In this document: positions 1-8,312 of the stretch, one piece after another
How positions within the stretch are numbered: the stretch's first letter is position 1
Layout of the letters: every line of letters begins with the position of its first letter
Notes under the pieces: generated by a model
What the model saw: only the letters and a program-made list of their open reading frames with translations
What the model was told of the DNA's origin: nothing
Databases searched by the model: none
Translations under genes and position numbers: made by a program
Source of the DNA: an uncultured Selenomonadaceae bacterium
GTDB lineage: Bacteria > Bacillota > Negativicutes > Selenomonadales > Selenomonadaceae
Direction: 5' to 3'
Length of the DNA stretch: 17,432 bases
Assembly: GCA_958415865.1 (NCBI GenBank)
Contig: CATYZV010000007.1
Coordinates: forward strand, 1-17,432

Positions 1-110
1 CTGCTTGCAAAAAAATAGACCAGGCTGCTGCTAGCAAACTGTTCCACAAGAACTGTGCTGCACGCCGCAAATCTCGTTTAGCTCGCCGAGTAAACAGCCT
101 GAGCAAATAA
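1..110 (+). CDS. rpsT: 30S ribosomal protein S20, 3' end only
   Basis: Partial gene cut by the window edge. The frame beginning at base 3 gives about 35 C-terminal residues, including KKIDQAAASKLFHKNCAARR and ending RVNSLSK. This basic helical tail matches bacterial S20, a primary 16S rRNA-binding protein of the small subunit. It converges on holA, as in Bacillus subtilis where rpsT faces the comE-holA (yqeN) block. A terminator follows 18 bases after the stop. The identification rests only on the C-terminal third, but the sequence is characteristic. Confidence 0.93.
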   Translation, partial: ACKKIDQAAASKLFHKNCAARRKSRLARRVNSLSK

Positions 111-128
111 TTTAATTTGCCGAAAGAT

Positions 129-163
129 AAGGACTGATTTCCTGATAGGAATCAGTCCTTTTT
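129..163 (+). terminator. Rho-independent terminator of rpsT
   Basis: AAGGACTGATTTCC pairs with GGAATCAGTCCTT around a TGATA loop, with one bulged T, and is followed by a T run. On the minus strand the tail is less T-rich, so it may only weakly stop transcription coming from holA. Confidence 0.9.
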
Positions 164-193
164 GCTATGCTCAAATATCTCTCTTTTATCACA

Positions 194-1207
194 TTAAGTG
201 CAAAATGTGATGAATATATTTTCTATCATGGCAGGCTCGTTTAAGCCTTTTTTTAATTTGTAGTCGGCTTCGGCAATCAGCTGTATTGTCTGTGTGATCT
301 TTTCTGTAGAAAAGCTGCGCGCCTGTTTGGTGATTTTTTCAACGATAAAGGGAGGTAATTTGGTTTCGGAGGCAATTTGTTTTATGGTTTTGCCTTCGCT
401 TAACCATACTTTAAACTGCCATAGCCGGCGCATTTGCTTGGCTATAAAGGCTATCATGCCGATGGGCTTGTCGCCGGAGCCTTTTTGTATGTCGTAGAGG
501 ATGAATACTTCGGGCAGGTTTTTGTCGCAGAGCAGGTCCCATAGGCGATAGATGGAGATTTCGGGGATGGAAGACAGGTTTGTTTCGAGCGTGCGGCGGT
601 CTATCTGCCTGCTGCTGCTGCATAAGGTGAGTTTATTCAGTTCTTGGGCTATAAATCCCAATGAGATGGTGTTCATGGCTTTTACGGCTTCGCTGAGGTA
701 GATGTAAGCCTCGCGGTCTAGGCGCAGGTGCAGCTGTCTTAGCTGCTGGTTTAGCCAGGTGTCTATCTTCCAGGGAGGTATAGGATCACATTCTACTATT
801 GTGCCGTATTTGCTGAGGGCTTTTGAGAATTTGCGCCGCTTGTCGGGCTTGTTCTGTGAGATGAAGATCAGCACGCTGAAGTCGGGGATGTTCTCCAGAT
901 AGTTTATCAGCTGCTGCTGATCGCGTTTGTCCTTTTCGCTGGGTTTGTCGGTGAAGAATTTGAGCCCCTTGGCGATTATTATATTGCGCTCGCTGAAAAA
1001 CGGTGAGGTGTTGGCTGCCTGCAATATGGCTTTGAGGTCGGCTGTGCCGTCAAAGCTGTGCAGTGCATCGGGATTGCCGTCAGGGTTTAATATTTGCAGC
1101 AATTCTTTTAGAAACTGCTGTATGCGGTATGGTTCTGCGCCTGCCAGCAGGTAGACGGGCTTGAGCTGTTTTCGGCGCAGAAGGTTGATAGCTTCATCGT
1201 ATATCAT
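194..1207 (-). CDS. holA: DNA polymerase III subunit delta
   Basis: 337 residues, normal for the family. HolA is the delta subunit of the clamp loader, which opens the beta sliding clamp and loads it onto primed DNA. The N-terminus (KPVYLLAGAEPYRIQQFL) is the usual opening of the AAA+-like domain, which in delta lacks a working Walker A. The C-terminal part is the helical collar domain with the stretch KQMRRLWQFKVWLSEGK. The ATG overlaps the comEC stop by one base (TAATG), and AGAAAGG lies about 8 bases upstream, so translation is probably coupled to comEC. It is the last gene of the minus-strand cluster and converges on rpsT. Identification rests on sequence pattern and on the conserved comEC-holA-rpsT order. 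Confidence 0.93.
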   Translation of the reverse strand: MIYDEAINLLRRKQLKPVYLLAGAEPYRIQQFLKELLQILNPDGNPDALHSFDGTADLKAILQAANTSPFFSERNIIIAKGLKFFTDKPSEKDKRDQQQLINYLENIPDFSVLIFISQNKPDKRRKFSKALSKYGTIVECDPIPPWKIDTWLNQQLRQLHLRLDREAYIYLSEAVKAMNTISLGFIAQELNKLTLCSSSRQIDRRTLETNLSSIPEISIYRLWDLLCDKNLPEVFILYDIQKGSGDKPIGMIAFIAKQMRRLWQFKVWLSEGKTIKQIASETKLPPFIVEKITKQARSFSTEKITQTIQLIAEADYKLKKGLNEPAMIENIFITFCT

Positions 1208-3636
1208 TAGGAAAAACCTTTCTCGTCTTTGTTGAATGTGTCTATGGTCATTTTATATCCGTCGGTGGTGAATACGACTGCTCCGAGCTGATCGGTGCGC
1301 AGTACGGCAGCAGGCAGTGCATTGAGCCTGTCGAGGACTTCATCGTGGGGATGGCCGAAGCTGTTGTATCTGCCTGCTGAGATGAGGGCATAGCGGGGCT
1401 GAACGGCTCGCAGAAATACTGCATCAGATGAGGTTTTAGAGCCGTGATGGGCTGTTTTCAGCACAGTGGCAGGCAGCTCTTCGGCAGCTTCGGCTGATAA
1501 TTGCCGTTCGATTTCTTTCGTTATATCGCCGGTGAACAGAACGGAAAAATTGTGATACGTTAATTTTATTACATTTGAGGCTTCATTGCCAGTGTCTTCG
1601 CTATTGCCGGAGCGAATGACCTTGAATTCTGCCTCGTCTAAGCGGAAGGTCAAACCTCGGCGGGCTGTAATAGCATTGCGCAAGATTTGGCTGTCCGGGG
1701 AGATATGCAGTATTTTAGCGTAATCTAATTTATCTTCAGCGGAGATTATGAGATGGCGGACGGGAATTGTTTTTAAGATGGCGGCAGCACCTGCGGCGTG
1801 GTCAGCATCTTTGTGGCTCAATATTAAATAGTCGAGCGAGGTTACGCCGTAATGGCGCAGATACGGCAGGTCTACGCGCTTGCCGACATCGAAGTCTGAG
1901 TTGACTGCGCCTCCCGTATCTACCATGGCAGCTCTGCCTGTCGGTGAGATGATAAGCGCGGCATCGCCCTGTCCTACGTCGATGAAGTGCACCTGCATCA
2001 TGCCGGGTTTATTTATTTGGCAGATAGTGAAGGCAGTGAGCGGAAGCAGGATTAATAGCGCGAAATATTTGAAGCGGTACAGGGATTTTACCGCTGCGCG
2101 CCGCAGTTTATCTCGCAATAGTACAAGCAGTGTTAAGTAGTAGCAGATGACGGCGCAGAAGGGCAGTGTAGGGATGTAGATGGAGGCAAGCGGCAGTTTT
2201 GATATAGCGACGGTGATGTCCGAGGCTGCGCCGAGGGCTAGGCTGGCGGTGATGAAGATAAGATGTTCAGCGAAAGGAAATACAATGCCGACGAGAGAAG
2301 CGAGCAGCCCGAGGATTATGATGAATTCCAGAGGCGGCACGGCTATCAGATTGGCGAGCACAGAGGCAGGCGAGAGGCTGTTGAAATACCATGCTGTCAG
2401 CGGCAGTACAGCGAGCTGGGCACTGAGCGTCAGCGCGGCATTATCGGCTATGAAATGCGGCATAAAGGCGAGCAGTTTCTTGAGCCGGGGCATGATGTAG
2501 ACCAGCCCTGCCGTGGAGGCAAAAGACAGCTGAAAGCTGACGGAAAAGAGCAGCAGCGGGTCAGCGAGCAGCATTACAAGGGCTGTTATGCTCAGCAGAT
2601 GGCAGGCTTCGGCATTTTTGTTCAGGCTCATAGCAGCGGCGGATAACAGCCCCATTGCCGCTGCACGCAGCACGGGAGGCACGCAGCCGCAGAGCAGCAC
2701 GTAAAAAGCTATTACAAGGAAAAGGATCATCAAATTTAAGCGGCGCGGCAGGCGCAGTGCTCTGCCGGTGTTGAGGATGAAGCCTGCCAATAAGCTGATA
2801 TGTGAGCCGGATACGGACAGTATATGGACAATGCCAGTGATAGTAAAGGCTTCTAAAAGCTCCGGGGCGATGTCGCTGTAGCCGCCGAACAGTATGGCGA
2901 ATATCAGGCCTGCTTCCTGCGGTGGCATGGCTTTTTGCAGGGAAGATAGCAGGCTTTGGCGGATTTCACTGCTGAATTTTTGCAGGCTGAAAGAATCGTC
3001 GTGTTTTAAAATCACTATGGGCTTTTTCCCTGCTGAAAGAGCGGCGTAAATTCCCTGCCGGCGAGCGGCAAGAGAGCGGTCTATCTGACTGGGATTTTGG
3101 TAGCCGTGAATCAGCCGCAATTTTCCGCTTGCCGATACGGTATCGCCGATCTGCGCTGCTTGATTTTTATCTTTGCTTTTAACGTAGAGATAGATGCTGC
3201 CGCTTGCCGGCTCTGCTTTGTTATTTGCAATCGCCTTATTCACGGCCGTGATATAAGTTATGTGCCAAATGCCTTCTGCATCTTGGCGAAAGCGCGGCTC
3301 TTGCGTGATTGTGCCTTCAACGGTTACAGCTTGCTCGTCAAAGCGGCTGATATTGTCAAAAGGCAGTTCCAGCGCACTTTGAGAGCGTGTAAAGCCGAGC
3401 AGGGCAAACAATGCGATGAATGCGATGAAGGTCCAGCGGTACTGTTTTAATGTCATGTATAAAGCGGTCAAGAAATTAACTATGAGTAATAAAAAAAGGT
3501 ATTCATACGGCAGGGTCAGGGACTGCGCCGTATAAATACCTGTGATAAGGCTGCATATTAAGATGTTGAGAAAGGTCAGTGGATACTGACCGCGCCGTAA
3601 AAAACGCTCCTTTATACTGCTGCTGAAATTCTTCAT
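1207..3636 (-). CDS. comEC: DNA internalization channel ComEC/Rec2
   Basis: 809 residues, full length. ComEC carries single-stranded DNA across the cytoplasmic membrane during natural transformation. Parts in order: two or three N-terminal membrane helices (about 20-80); an OB-like soluble region (about 95-210); the polytopic competence domain (about 235-520, with SVSGSHISLLAG and VPPVLRAAAMGLLS); and a C-terminal metallo-beta-lactamase-like domain (about 545-800) with FIDVGQGDAALI, the metal motif SHKDADH near residue 607 and AHHGSKTSS near 729. The metal-binding motif looks intact, so a nuclease role as proposed for other ComEC proteins is possible. The start ATG overlaps the comEA stop (ATGA), and its stop overlaps the holA start. 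No comEB lies between comEA and comEC, unlike in Bacillus. Confidence 0.95.
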   Translation of the reverse strand: MKNFSSSIKERFLRRGQYPLTFLNILICSLITGIYTAQSLTLPYEYLFLLLIVNFLTALYMTLKQYRWTFIAFIALFALLGFTRSQSALELPFDNISRFDEQAVTVEGTITQEPRFRQDAEGIWHITYITAVNKAIANNKAEPASGSIYLYVKSKDKNQAAQIGDTVSASGKLRLIHGYQNPSQIDRSLAARRQGIYAALSAGKKPIVILKHDDSFSLQKFSSEIRQSLLSSLQKAMPPQEAGLIFAILFGGYSDIAPELLEAFTITGIVHILSVSGSHISLLAGFILNTGRALRLPRRLNLMILFLVIAFYVLLCGCVPPVLRAAAMGLLSAAAMSLNKNAEACHLLSITALVMLLADPLLLFSVSFQLSFASTAGLVYIMPRLKKLLAFMPHFIADNAALTLSAQLAVLPLTAWYFNSLSPASVLANLIAVPPLEFIIILGLLASLVGIVFPFAEHLIFITASLALGAASDITVAISKLPLASIYIPTLPFCAVICYYLTLLVLLRDKLRRAAVKSLYRFKYFALLILLPLTAFTICQINKPGMMQVHFIDVGQGDAALIISPTGRAAMVDTGGAVNSDFDVGKRVDLPYLRHYGVTSLDYLILSHKDADHAAGAAAILKTIPVRHLIISAEDKLDYAKILHISPDSQILRNAITARRGLTFRLDEAEFKVIRSGNSEDTGNEASNVIKLTYHNFSVLFTGDITKEIERQLSAEAAEELPATVLKTAHHGSKTSSDAVFLRAVQPRYALISAGRYNSFGHPHDEVLDRLNALPAAVLRTDQLGAVVFTTDGYKMTIDTFNKDEKGFS

Positions 3637-4241
3637 AAGCGGAGCCTGTCCTTCATCTGGGCGAATTTGGCTTCGCCGATGCCCTTGACGTTCTTGATTT
3701 CCTCGATGGACTTAAAGCTGCCGTTCTCTTGGCGGTAAGCGATGATTCTATCCGCCATAGCAGGGCCTATGCCGGGCAGTGTATCAAGCTCTTCTTTTGC
3801 CGCCGTATTGAGATGGATTATGCTGTTTTCATTGACGGGTGCAGAGCTTGAAGCGGTGCCGGCAGTTTGTGTTTCCTCTCGGCGGGGCTGAATGTTTATC
3901 TGCATGCCGTCTTCAGCTTTTTGGGCTAGATTTACACCGGATTTATCGGCTAGGGCGGTAAAGCCGCCGCAGGCTTCTACAGCTTCGCCGATTCTGCTGC
4001 CGGCTTTGAGTTCTACCAAGCCGGGGGTGTTGACTTCGCCGCTGACATATACGGTGATATCATGGGCCGCTGCCGTCGCCGTCGCATCTTCGCCGATATC
4101 GTCAGAGCTGACAGCAGCGGTTTCCGTCAGTATTACTTCTTTCGTTTGAGAATCATTGTTCGACCAATTCCAGAGCAGGCAGCCGCCGGCGAGGGCAGCT
4201 ATGAACAGCAGTACGAGCAGAGGGCGTTTGTACATAGGCAT
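3633..4241 (-). CDS. comEA: Competence DNA receptor ComEA, SLBB plus helix-hairpin-helix
   Basis: 202 residues. ComEA binds incoming double-stranded DNA on the outer side of the cytoplasmic membrane and hands it to ComEC. Visible parts: one N-terminal membrane anchor (about 6-26, PLLVLLFIAALAGGCLLWNW); a spacer rich in Ala, Thr and Asp; an SLBB domain (about 60-120, ITVYVSGEVNTPGLVELKAG); a Ser/Thr-rich linker; and a C-terminal HhH pair (about 140-202, INTAA-like IHLNTAAKEELDTLPGIG and then FKSIEEIKNVKGIGEAKF). I chose the first ATG because ACAGG sits 8 bases upstream; a second ATG two codons later is spaced less well. It overlaps comEC by 4 bases. Confidence 0.95.
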   Translation of the reverse strand: MPMYKRPLLVLLFIAALAGGCLLWNWSNNDSQTKEVILTETAAVSSDDIGEDATATAAAHDITVYVSGEVNTPGLVELKAGSRIGEAVEACGGFTALADKSGVNLAQKAEDGMQINIQPRREETQTAGTASSSAPVNENSIIHLNTAAKEELDTLPGIGPAMADRIIAYRQENGSFKSIEEIKNVKGIGEAKFAQMKDRLRL

Positions 4242-4294
4242 GATTGTAACCTGTCTTTCTAATCCGTATTAAAAATGGATTTAGCTAGAGAAAA

Positions 4295-4675
4295 TCACAG
4301 TTCAGACTGGCATTTTTTGAGGAGGTCTTCCGTGGCAAGGTCTTTGGCGGCGATGTCGCTGAGCACTGCCTGTGCCGCGCTGTATTCGCCTTTTTGGCAG
4401 AGCAGATAGCCGAGGTTTTTTAAAATCAGATCATTTTCATCATCGAGCATCATCGCTTGGCGCAGAAGATGGACAGCTGTGTCTATTTTGCCTTTGCGGT
4501 AGAGTGCGGCGGCGATGCAGTTGAACAGCCATATTTTTTTCTTGTAGGACAATACCTGGCAGAATATGCAGTCGCTGAGGCGGTCGGCTTTAGCACTCAG
4601 CAGCACTGCGGTATCATCGCTGTTGACGCGCTGCATATCCCAGACATGGGCAATGGTCTTTGTGAGTTCATCCAT
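4295..4675 (-). CDS. Possible nested C-terminal TPR product (internal start)
   Basis: In-frame ATG at residue 227 of the 352-residue TPR protein, preceded by a perfect ribosome site. It would give a 126-residue protein starting MDELTKTIAHVWDMQ and holding only the second TPR block. The residues just before it (DINKGGII) look like a translated intergenic region rather than folded protein. Either the gene makes two products from one frame, or two neighbouring genes fused when the first lost its stop codon and the second kept its own start. Both readings are inference; the sequence shows only the start signals. Confidence 0.45.
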   Translation of the reverse strand: MDELTKTIAHVWDMQRVNSDDTAVLLSAKADRLSDCIFCQVLSYKKKIWLFNCIAAALYRKGKIDTAVHLLRQAMMLDDENDLILKNLGYLLCQKGEYSAAQAVLSDIAAKDLATEDLLKKCQSEL

Positions 4676-5353
4676 GATAATTCCTCCTTTATTTATATCG
4701 TCGGCAGCAGTTTTTTCCGGCTGTGCCGCTTTCTGTTTGGCAGAGCGCAGTATCCGGCGGCGCAATTTTTCGTAATCTGCTAATTTGGGGCAGCGGCGCA
4801 GCAGTTTTTCAGCTTTGATTGAGCGTTTGAGCTTGCTGATCAATTCATCGAGCGACTGATAAAATTTTTCTTCGCTAAATGACTGCTGTATATTCTGCCC
4901 CAGCAATTTGTTGAGAAAATCAATAGCCTCATCGCGCTGATTGAATTGGAGCAAAAGCTGTGTCATCAGCAGAGAGCCGCGTGCATCGAGCGGTTCGGCG
5001 GCAATGAATCGCTGCAGGTGGCTGTAGCAGCCGGTATAATCTTCTTTTAAAAAATGAAGCTCTGCCGTTTCATATATTAAATCATTGCTGCCGCTCTTTA
5101 AGTCAAACAAGGTCTGTATGCAGGCAAGTGCCTCGTCATACAGCTTGTCGTGCTTGAAGCGGTGCAGGTCGGCTAGCAGGCTCTGCCGCAATTCTTTGGC
5201 GGCATCCATGCTGGATTGCACAGTAGCCGTATCTGCTGCGGGAGCTTCATTTATTTCATCGGCGGCGATTTCGACAGCAGGTTCAGCTGATTGAGTCTGT
5301 CTGTGCGGCAGGACTGCCTCGGGCTGATACCAATTGCGTTTTAATTTCTTCAA
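4295..5353 (-). CDS. Tetratricopeptide-repeat protein of unknown role
   Basis: 352 residues. No signal peptide or membrane segment is visible, so it is probably cytoplasmic. After a charged, Ala-rich, probably disordered N-terminus (1-60) come TPR-like helical pairs (about 60-150, for example DEALACIQTLFDLKSGSNDL and DYTGCYSHLQRFIAAEPLDA), a basic stretch (about 185-215, RRRILRSAKQKAAQPEK), a short linker, and a second TPR block (about 265-350, RKGKIDTAVHLLRQAMMLDD and KGEYSAAQAVLSDIAAKDLA). TPRs are protein-protein scaffolds. The start is TTG at 5353, supported by AGAAAGGAAG with about 7 bases spacing. It sits between comF and comEA, so a part in DNA uptake is possible from position only. 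A perfect internal ribosome site and ATG inside the gene suggest a nested product or a fusion of two genes. Confidence 0.75.
   Translation of the reverse strand: MKKLKRNWYQPEAVLPHRQTQSAEPAVEIAADEINEAPAADTATVQSSMDAAKELRQSLLADLHRFKHDKLYDEALACIQTLFDLKSGSNDLIYETAELHFLKEDYTGCYSHLQRFIAAEPLDARGSLLMTQLLLQFNQRDEAIDFLNKLLGQNIQQSFSEEKFYQSLDELISKLKRSIKAEKLLRRCPKLADYEKLRRRILRSAKQKAAQPEKTAADDINKGGIIMDELTKTIAHVWDMQRVNSDDTAVLLSAKADRLSDCIFCQVLSYKKKIWLFNCIAAALYRKGKIDTAVHLLRQAMMLDDENDLILKNLGYLLCQKGEYSAAQAVLSDIAAKDLATEDLLKKCQSEL
4682..4689 (-). promoter_or_regulatory. Internal Shine-Dalgarno AAAGGAGG
   Basis: Reads AAAGGAGG on the minus strand, fully complementary to the 16S 3' end, with 7 bases to an in-frame ATG (4673-4675). 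It is stronger than the site before the annotated TTG start of the same gene. Confidence 0.7.
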
Positions 5354-5414
5354 GCAGATACTTCCTTTCTATGAAAATATTGATTTAACAGAGTGAATTG
5401 TCTGTTATCTCAGC

Positions 5415-6077
5415 TCAGTCGTCAGCTTCGCTGGCGAGTACTAAGCCGCTGACGGAGATTGCGCCGCCTAGTAGCAGTACTTCAGCGCAGCCGGCCAGCG
5501 TGGAGCCGCTCGTGAAAATGTCATCAAGCAGCAGGCATTTTTTACCGCGGACACTGATGTCTTTTTTCAGTGCAAAAGCATGGTGCAGATTGAGGCGGCG
5601 TTCTTCGCGGTTCAGGCTGTACTGGGATTTCGTCTGGCGCGTGCGCATTAGGATATCGTCATAGGAAAAGCCGTGCCGTTTTAGCCAAGGCATGAATATC
5701 TTTTCTACCTGATTGAAGCCGCGCTGTTTCATTTTGCTGCTATGGAGCGGTACGGGAATGAATAGATCATAGCTGTCAAACTGCCAAGTGCGGTCGAGCA
5801 CATCAAACAGCGGCGGCAGGTATTTTAAAGCAGAGAAATTGCCGTCGTATTTTAACATTCGTATCAAGCGGCGGAGGCCTTTTTCATATCTGCCGACGGC
5901 AGTAACGGTCGCAACGGTGCGGCGTACATCGGTGCTGTAAGTGAGATTTTCAGCGCGCGTGATCTCCGCAAAGCAATCAAGGCACCACTGTCCTTCTGCT
6001 TCGGTATAAGCGCGGCAGGAAGGACAGCGGCTCGGAAATAGAAATTGGCTGATTGCAGAAGACAGCAGCTTTATCAT
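5415..6077 (-). CDS. comF: Competence protein ComF, phosphoribosyltransferase-like
   Basis: 220 residues, usual for the ComF/GntX family. ComF acts on the cytoplasmic side in transformation, linking the DNA uptake machinery to recombination or helicase proteins. The N-terminus has a four-Cys zinc site (CPSC at 18-21 and CLDC at 32-35). The C-terminal half is a type I phosphoribosyltransferase fold with LFIPVPLHSSKMKQRGFNQV (about 105-125) and the PRPP-loop motif LLLDDIFTSGSTL (about 182-194). The start ATG has GAGGGAG about 10 bases upstream. It lies 33 bases after recD2 and 61 bases before the TPR gene. A weak inverted repeat (TAACAGA, 8 bases, TCTGTTA; 5386-5407) follows its stop. Confidence 0.94.
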   Translation of the reverse strand: MIKLLSSAISQFLFPSRCPSCRAYTEAEGQWCLDCFAEITRAENLTYSTDVRRTVATVTAVGRYEKGLRRLIRMLKYDGNFSALKYLPPLFDVLDRTWQFDSYDLFIPVPLHSSKMKQRGFNQVEKIFMPWLKRHGFSYDDILMRTRQTKSQYSLNREERRLNLHHAFALKKDISVRGKKCLLLDDIFTSGSTLAGCAEVLLLGGAISVSGLVLASEADD

Positions 6078-6110
6078 AGATAACAGCTCCCTCTTTTCGA
6101 TAGAAGACTA

Positions 6111-8276
6111 CTATAATTTTCCTGCCAGGCGTTCGGCTAGCAGCGTGTACCGCTTCTGCGTGCGGCTGCTCTGCACAGCGGTGTTCAAGGCTTTTTTCGA
6201 GCCTATCAGTATTACTTTTTCGCGTGCGCGGGTGATGGCTGTGTAAAGCAGATTGCGCTGCAGCATGATGTAATGGCCTGCCGACAGCGGCATGATGACG
6301 ACGCGGTATTCACTGCCCTGGCTCTTATGGACGCTGGAGGCGTAAGCGAGCATCAGTTCACCCAGCTCATTCTTGTCGTAGCTGACGGTATGTTCGGGAA
6401 AATCAACGGCGATTTTGTCTTTGCTGATGGCGCGTATAAAGCCGATGTCGCCGTTGAAAACATTCTTTTGGTAATTGTTGCGTATGTGCATGACTTTGTC
6501 GCCCGTGCGGAAAGTCTGGGCACCTGCTTTGCATTCATCGACAAAAGGCCCTGCGGGATTCAAGGCGTTTTGCAGCATCAGATTGAGATTTGCCACGCCG
6601 CATTCCAGACGGTGCATAGGCGAGAGCACCTGCACATCCTTTAATATATCATAGCCTTCAGCGGGCAGTTCTCTGGTGCAGAGTTCCAGTATTTTGGCGG
6701 TGATGGCTTCATCGTCGTCTATTTCGTAGAACTGAAAATCATCGTAGCGGCGGCTGAGGTCAGGCAGGCGGCCTGCGTTGATGATATGGGCATTTTGTAT
6801 TATCATGCTGGCTTTTGCCTGGCGGAATATTTCTGTCAGGCGGATGGACGGAATGACACCGGAGCGGATGATGTCTTTGAGCACTGAGCCGGGGCCGACA
6901 GCCGGCAGCTGATCGGTATCGCCGACGAGGATTATGCGGCAGCCGTCGGGCACAGCGTTTAAAAAGTGCTGCATCAGCACGATATCCACCATCGACACTT
7001 CATCGAGTATTATGGCATCTGCTTCGAGCTGGTCGTCGAGGTCCTTGGCAAAGCCGAGTTGACGGCTGCCTCCTTCGCCGCTGGCTCCTGCTTCTAATAG
7101 GCGGTGAATCGTAACGGCACGGCGGCCGGTCGTTTCGCTCAGGCGTTTGGCGGCGCGTCCCGTCGGTGCGGCGAGACGGACTTTTAATCCCTGTGCCCGC
7201 AGTATGGATAATATTCCCTTTACTATCGTCGTCTTGCCTGTGCCGGGACCGCCTGTCAGGACTAATACACCGTAGCGAAGACAGGCTTCAATGGCGCGTT
7301 TCTGCTGTTCGGCGAGCCGGATATTGTTTTCTTTTTCCCAGACTTTTATATCTAAGCTGATATGGGCACCCGATAGGGGTTCACTCGTTTTTTGCAGTTC
7401 GAGCAGGCGGGCAGCAGTCTTTTTTTCAGCGCGGTAGAGATACGGCGGATAGAGCAGTGTTTCGCCGCCGCTGACCTCTGTGCTCAGTGAATCTTCGGCA
7501 ATGCGCCGGCGGATCATCTGAAAGATAGGCTCGCGCGGCAGCTGGAGCGTCTTTGCCGCTTTTTCTGCCAAGGTCAATTCGGGCACACAGCAGTGGCCGC
7601 CGGCGCAGAGCTGGTTTAAGGTGTAGTCGATGCCGGAGCTTATGCGGCTTTCGTTATCTTTGGCTATGCCGAGGTTGAATGCTATCTTATCGGCAGTCAA
7701 AAAGCCGATGCCGTCGATTTCATGCGCCAGCCGGTAGATGTCTTTTTCCATTATGTCGATGGCAAAGGAGCTGTATTTGGCGTAGATCTTGCCGGCGTAA
7801 GTGCTAGACAGGCCGTGATTTTCCAGCCATACCATTATTTCGGTCAGTTCGCTCTGCTCTGTATAGGACGCGATGATCTTTTGCAGCGTCTTTTTGCCGA
7901 TGCCGGGAACTTTAGACAGCTCTTCCGGGGTTTTGCCCATGATTTCTAATGTGCGTTCGCCGAACATATCGACGATGCGCTTTGCCATGGCAGGGCCGAT
8001 GCCGTCGATTGCGCCGGAGGCAAGAAATTTCTCGATGCCTGCTGAGCTGCTGGGGGCGATTGCCTTAAATGATACGGCTTTGAACTGGTCGCCAAAGCGC
8101 GGATGCTTGAACCAGCTGCCTTGAAGTTCCAGCATTTGACCGACGAGCGGAGCCATGCCGCTGATAGTAACGGTGATCTTTGCCGTGAGTTTCTCCGGCA
8201 TTACCTTCAATACGGCGAAGCGGTTATCCTGGCTGGCGAATACGACTGCTTCTACCGTTCCTCGTATTGTTTCCAT
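6111..8276 (-). CDS. recD2: ATP-dependent DNA helicase RecD2
   Basis: 721 residues, as expected for the RecD-like YrrC family of Bacillota. It is a 5'-3' superfamily 1B helicase that works without RecBC and is linked to repair and replication-fork processing. Parts: an N-terminal OB-like domain (1-75, GTVEAVVFASQDNRFAVLKV); helix-hairpin-helix DNA-binding motifs (about 90-135, GIDGIGPAMAKRI and VPGIGKKTL; again near 185, EIDGIGFLTADKI); Walker A GGPGTGKTT near 345; Walker B ILDEVSMVD near 425; a late motif SVHKSQGSEY near 652; and the arginine motif YTAITRAREK near 680. All key motifs are intact. The best ribosome site, AGAAAGG, is about 13 bases before the ATG, longer than ideal. Its neighbours suggest shared expression with competence genes. 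Confidence 0.94.
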   Translation of the reverse strand: METIRGTVEAVVFASQDNRFAVLKVMPEKLTAKITVTISGMAPLVGQMLELQGSWFKHPRFGDQFKAVSFKAIAPSSSAGIEKFLASGAIDGIGPAMAKRIVDMFGERTLEIMGKTPEELSKVPGIGKKTLQKIIASYTEQSELTEIMVWLENHGLSSTYAGKIYAKYSSFAIDIMEKDIYRLAHEIDGIGFLTADKIAFNLGIAKDNESRISSGIDYTLNQLCAGGHCCVPELTLAEKAAKTLQLPREPIFQMIRRRIAEDSLSTEVSGGETLLYPPYLYRAEKKTAARLLELQKTSEPLSGAHISLDIKVWEKENNIRLAEQQKRAIEACLRYGVLVLTGGPGTGKTTIVKGILSILRAQGLKVRLAAPTGRAAKRLSETTGRRAVTIHRLLEAGASGEGGSRQLGFAKDLDDQLEADAIILDEVSMVDIVLMQHFLNAVPDGCRIILVGDTDQLPAVGPGSVLKDIIRSGVIPSIRLTEIFRQAKASMIIQNAHIINAGRLPDLSRRYDDFQFYEIDDDEAITAKILELCTRELPAEGYDILKDVQVLSPMHRLECGVANLNLMLQNALNPAGPFVDECKAGAQTFRTGDKVMHIRNNYQKNVFNGDIGFIRAISKDKIAVDFPEHTVSYDKNELGELMLAYASSVHKSQGSEYRVVIMPLSAGHYIMLQRNLLYTAITRAREKVILIGSKKALNTAVQSSRTQKRYTLLAERLAGKL

Positions 8277-8312
8277 TTATCTATAAAAACCTTTCTAGCT
8301 GCGATAGCCGAT

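Noticed and set aside
188..211. Inverted repeat ATCACATT-N8-AATGTGAT over the holA stop
   Set aside because: The half-sites are in the opposite order to a Crp site and no T run follows on the minus strand; probably chance, or at most a weak 3' hairpin.
5386..5407. TAACAGA-N8-TCTGTTA between comF and the TPR gene as a terminator
   Set aside because: The stem is short and AT-rich with only a broken T run; it is more likely to be neutral or a weak hairpin.
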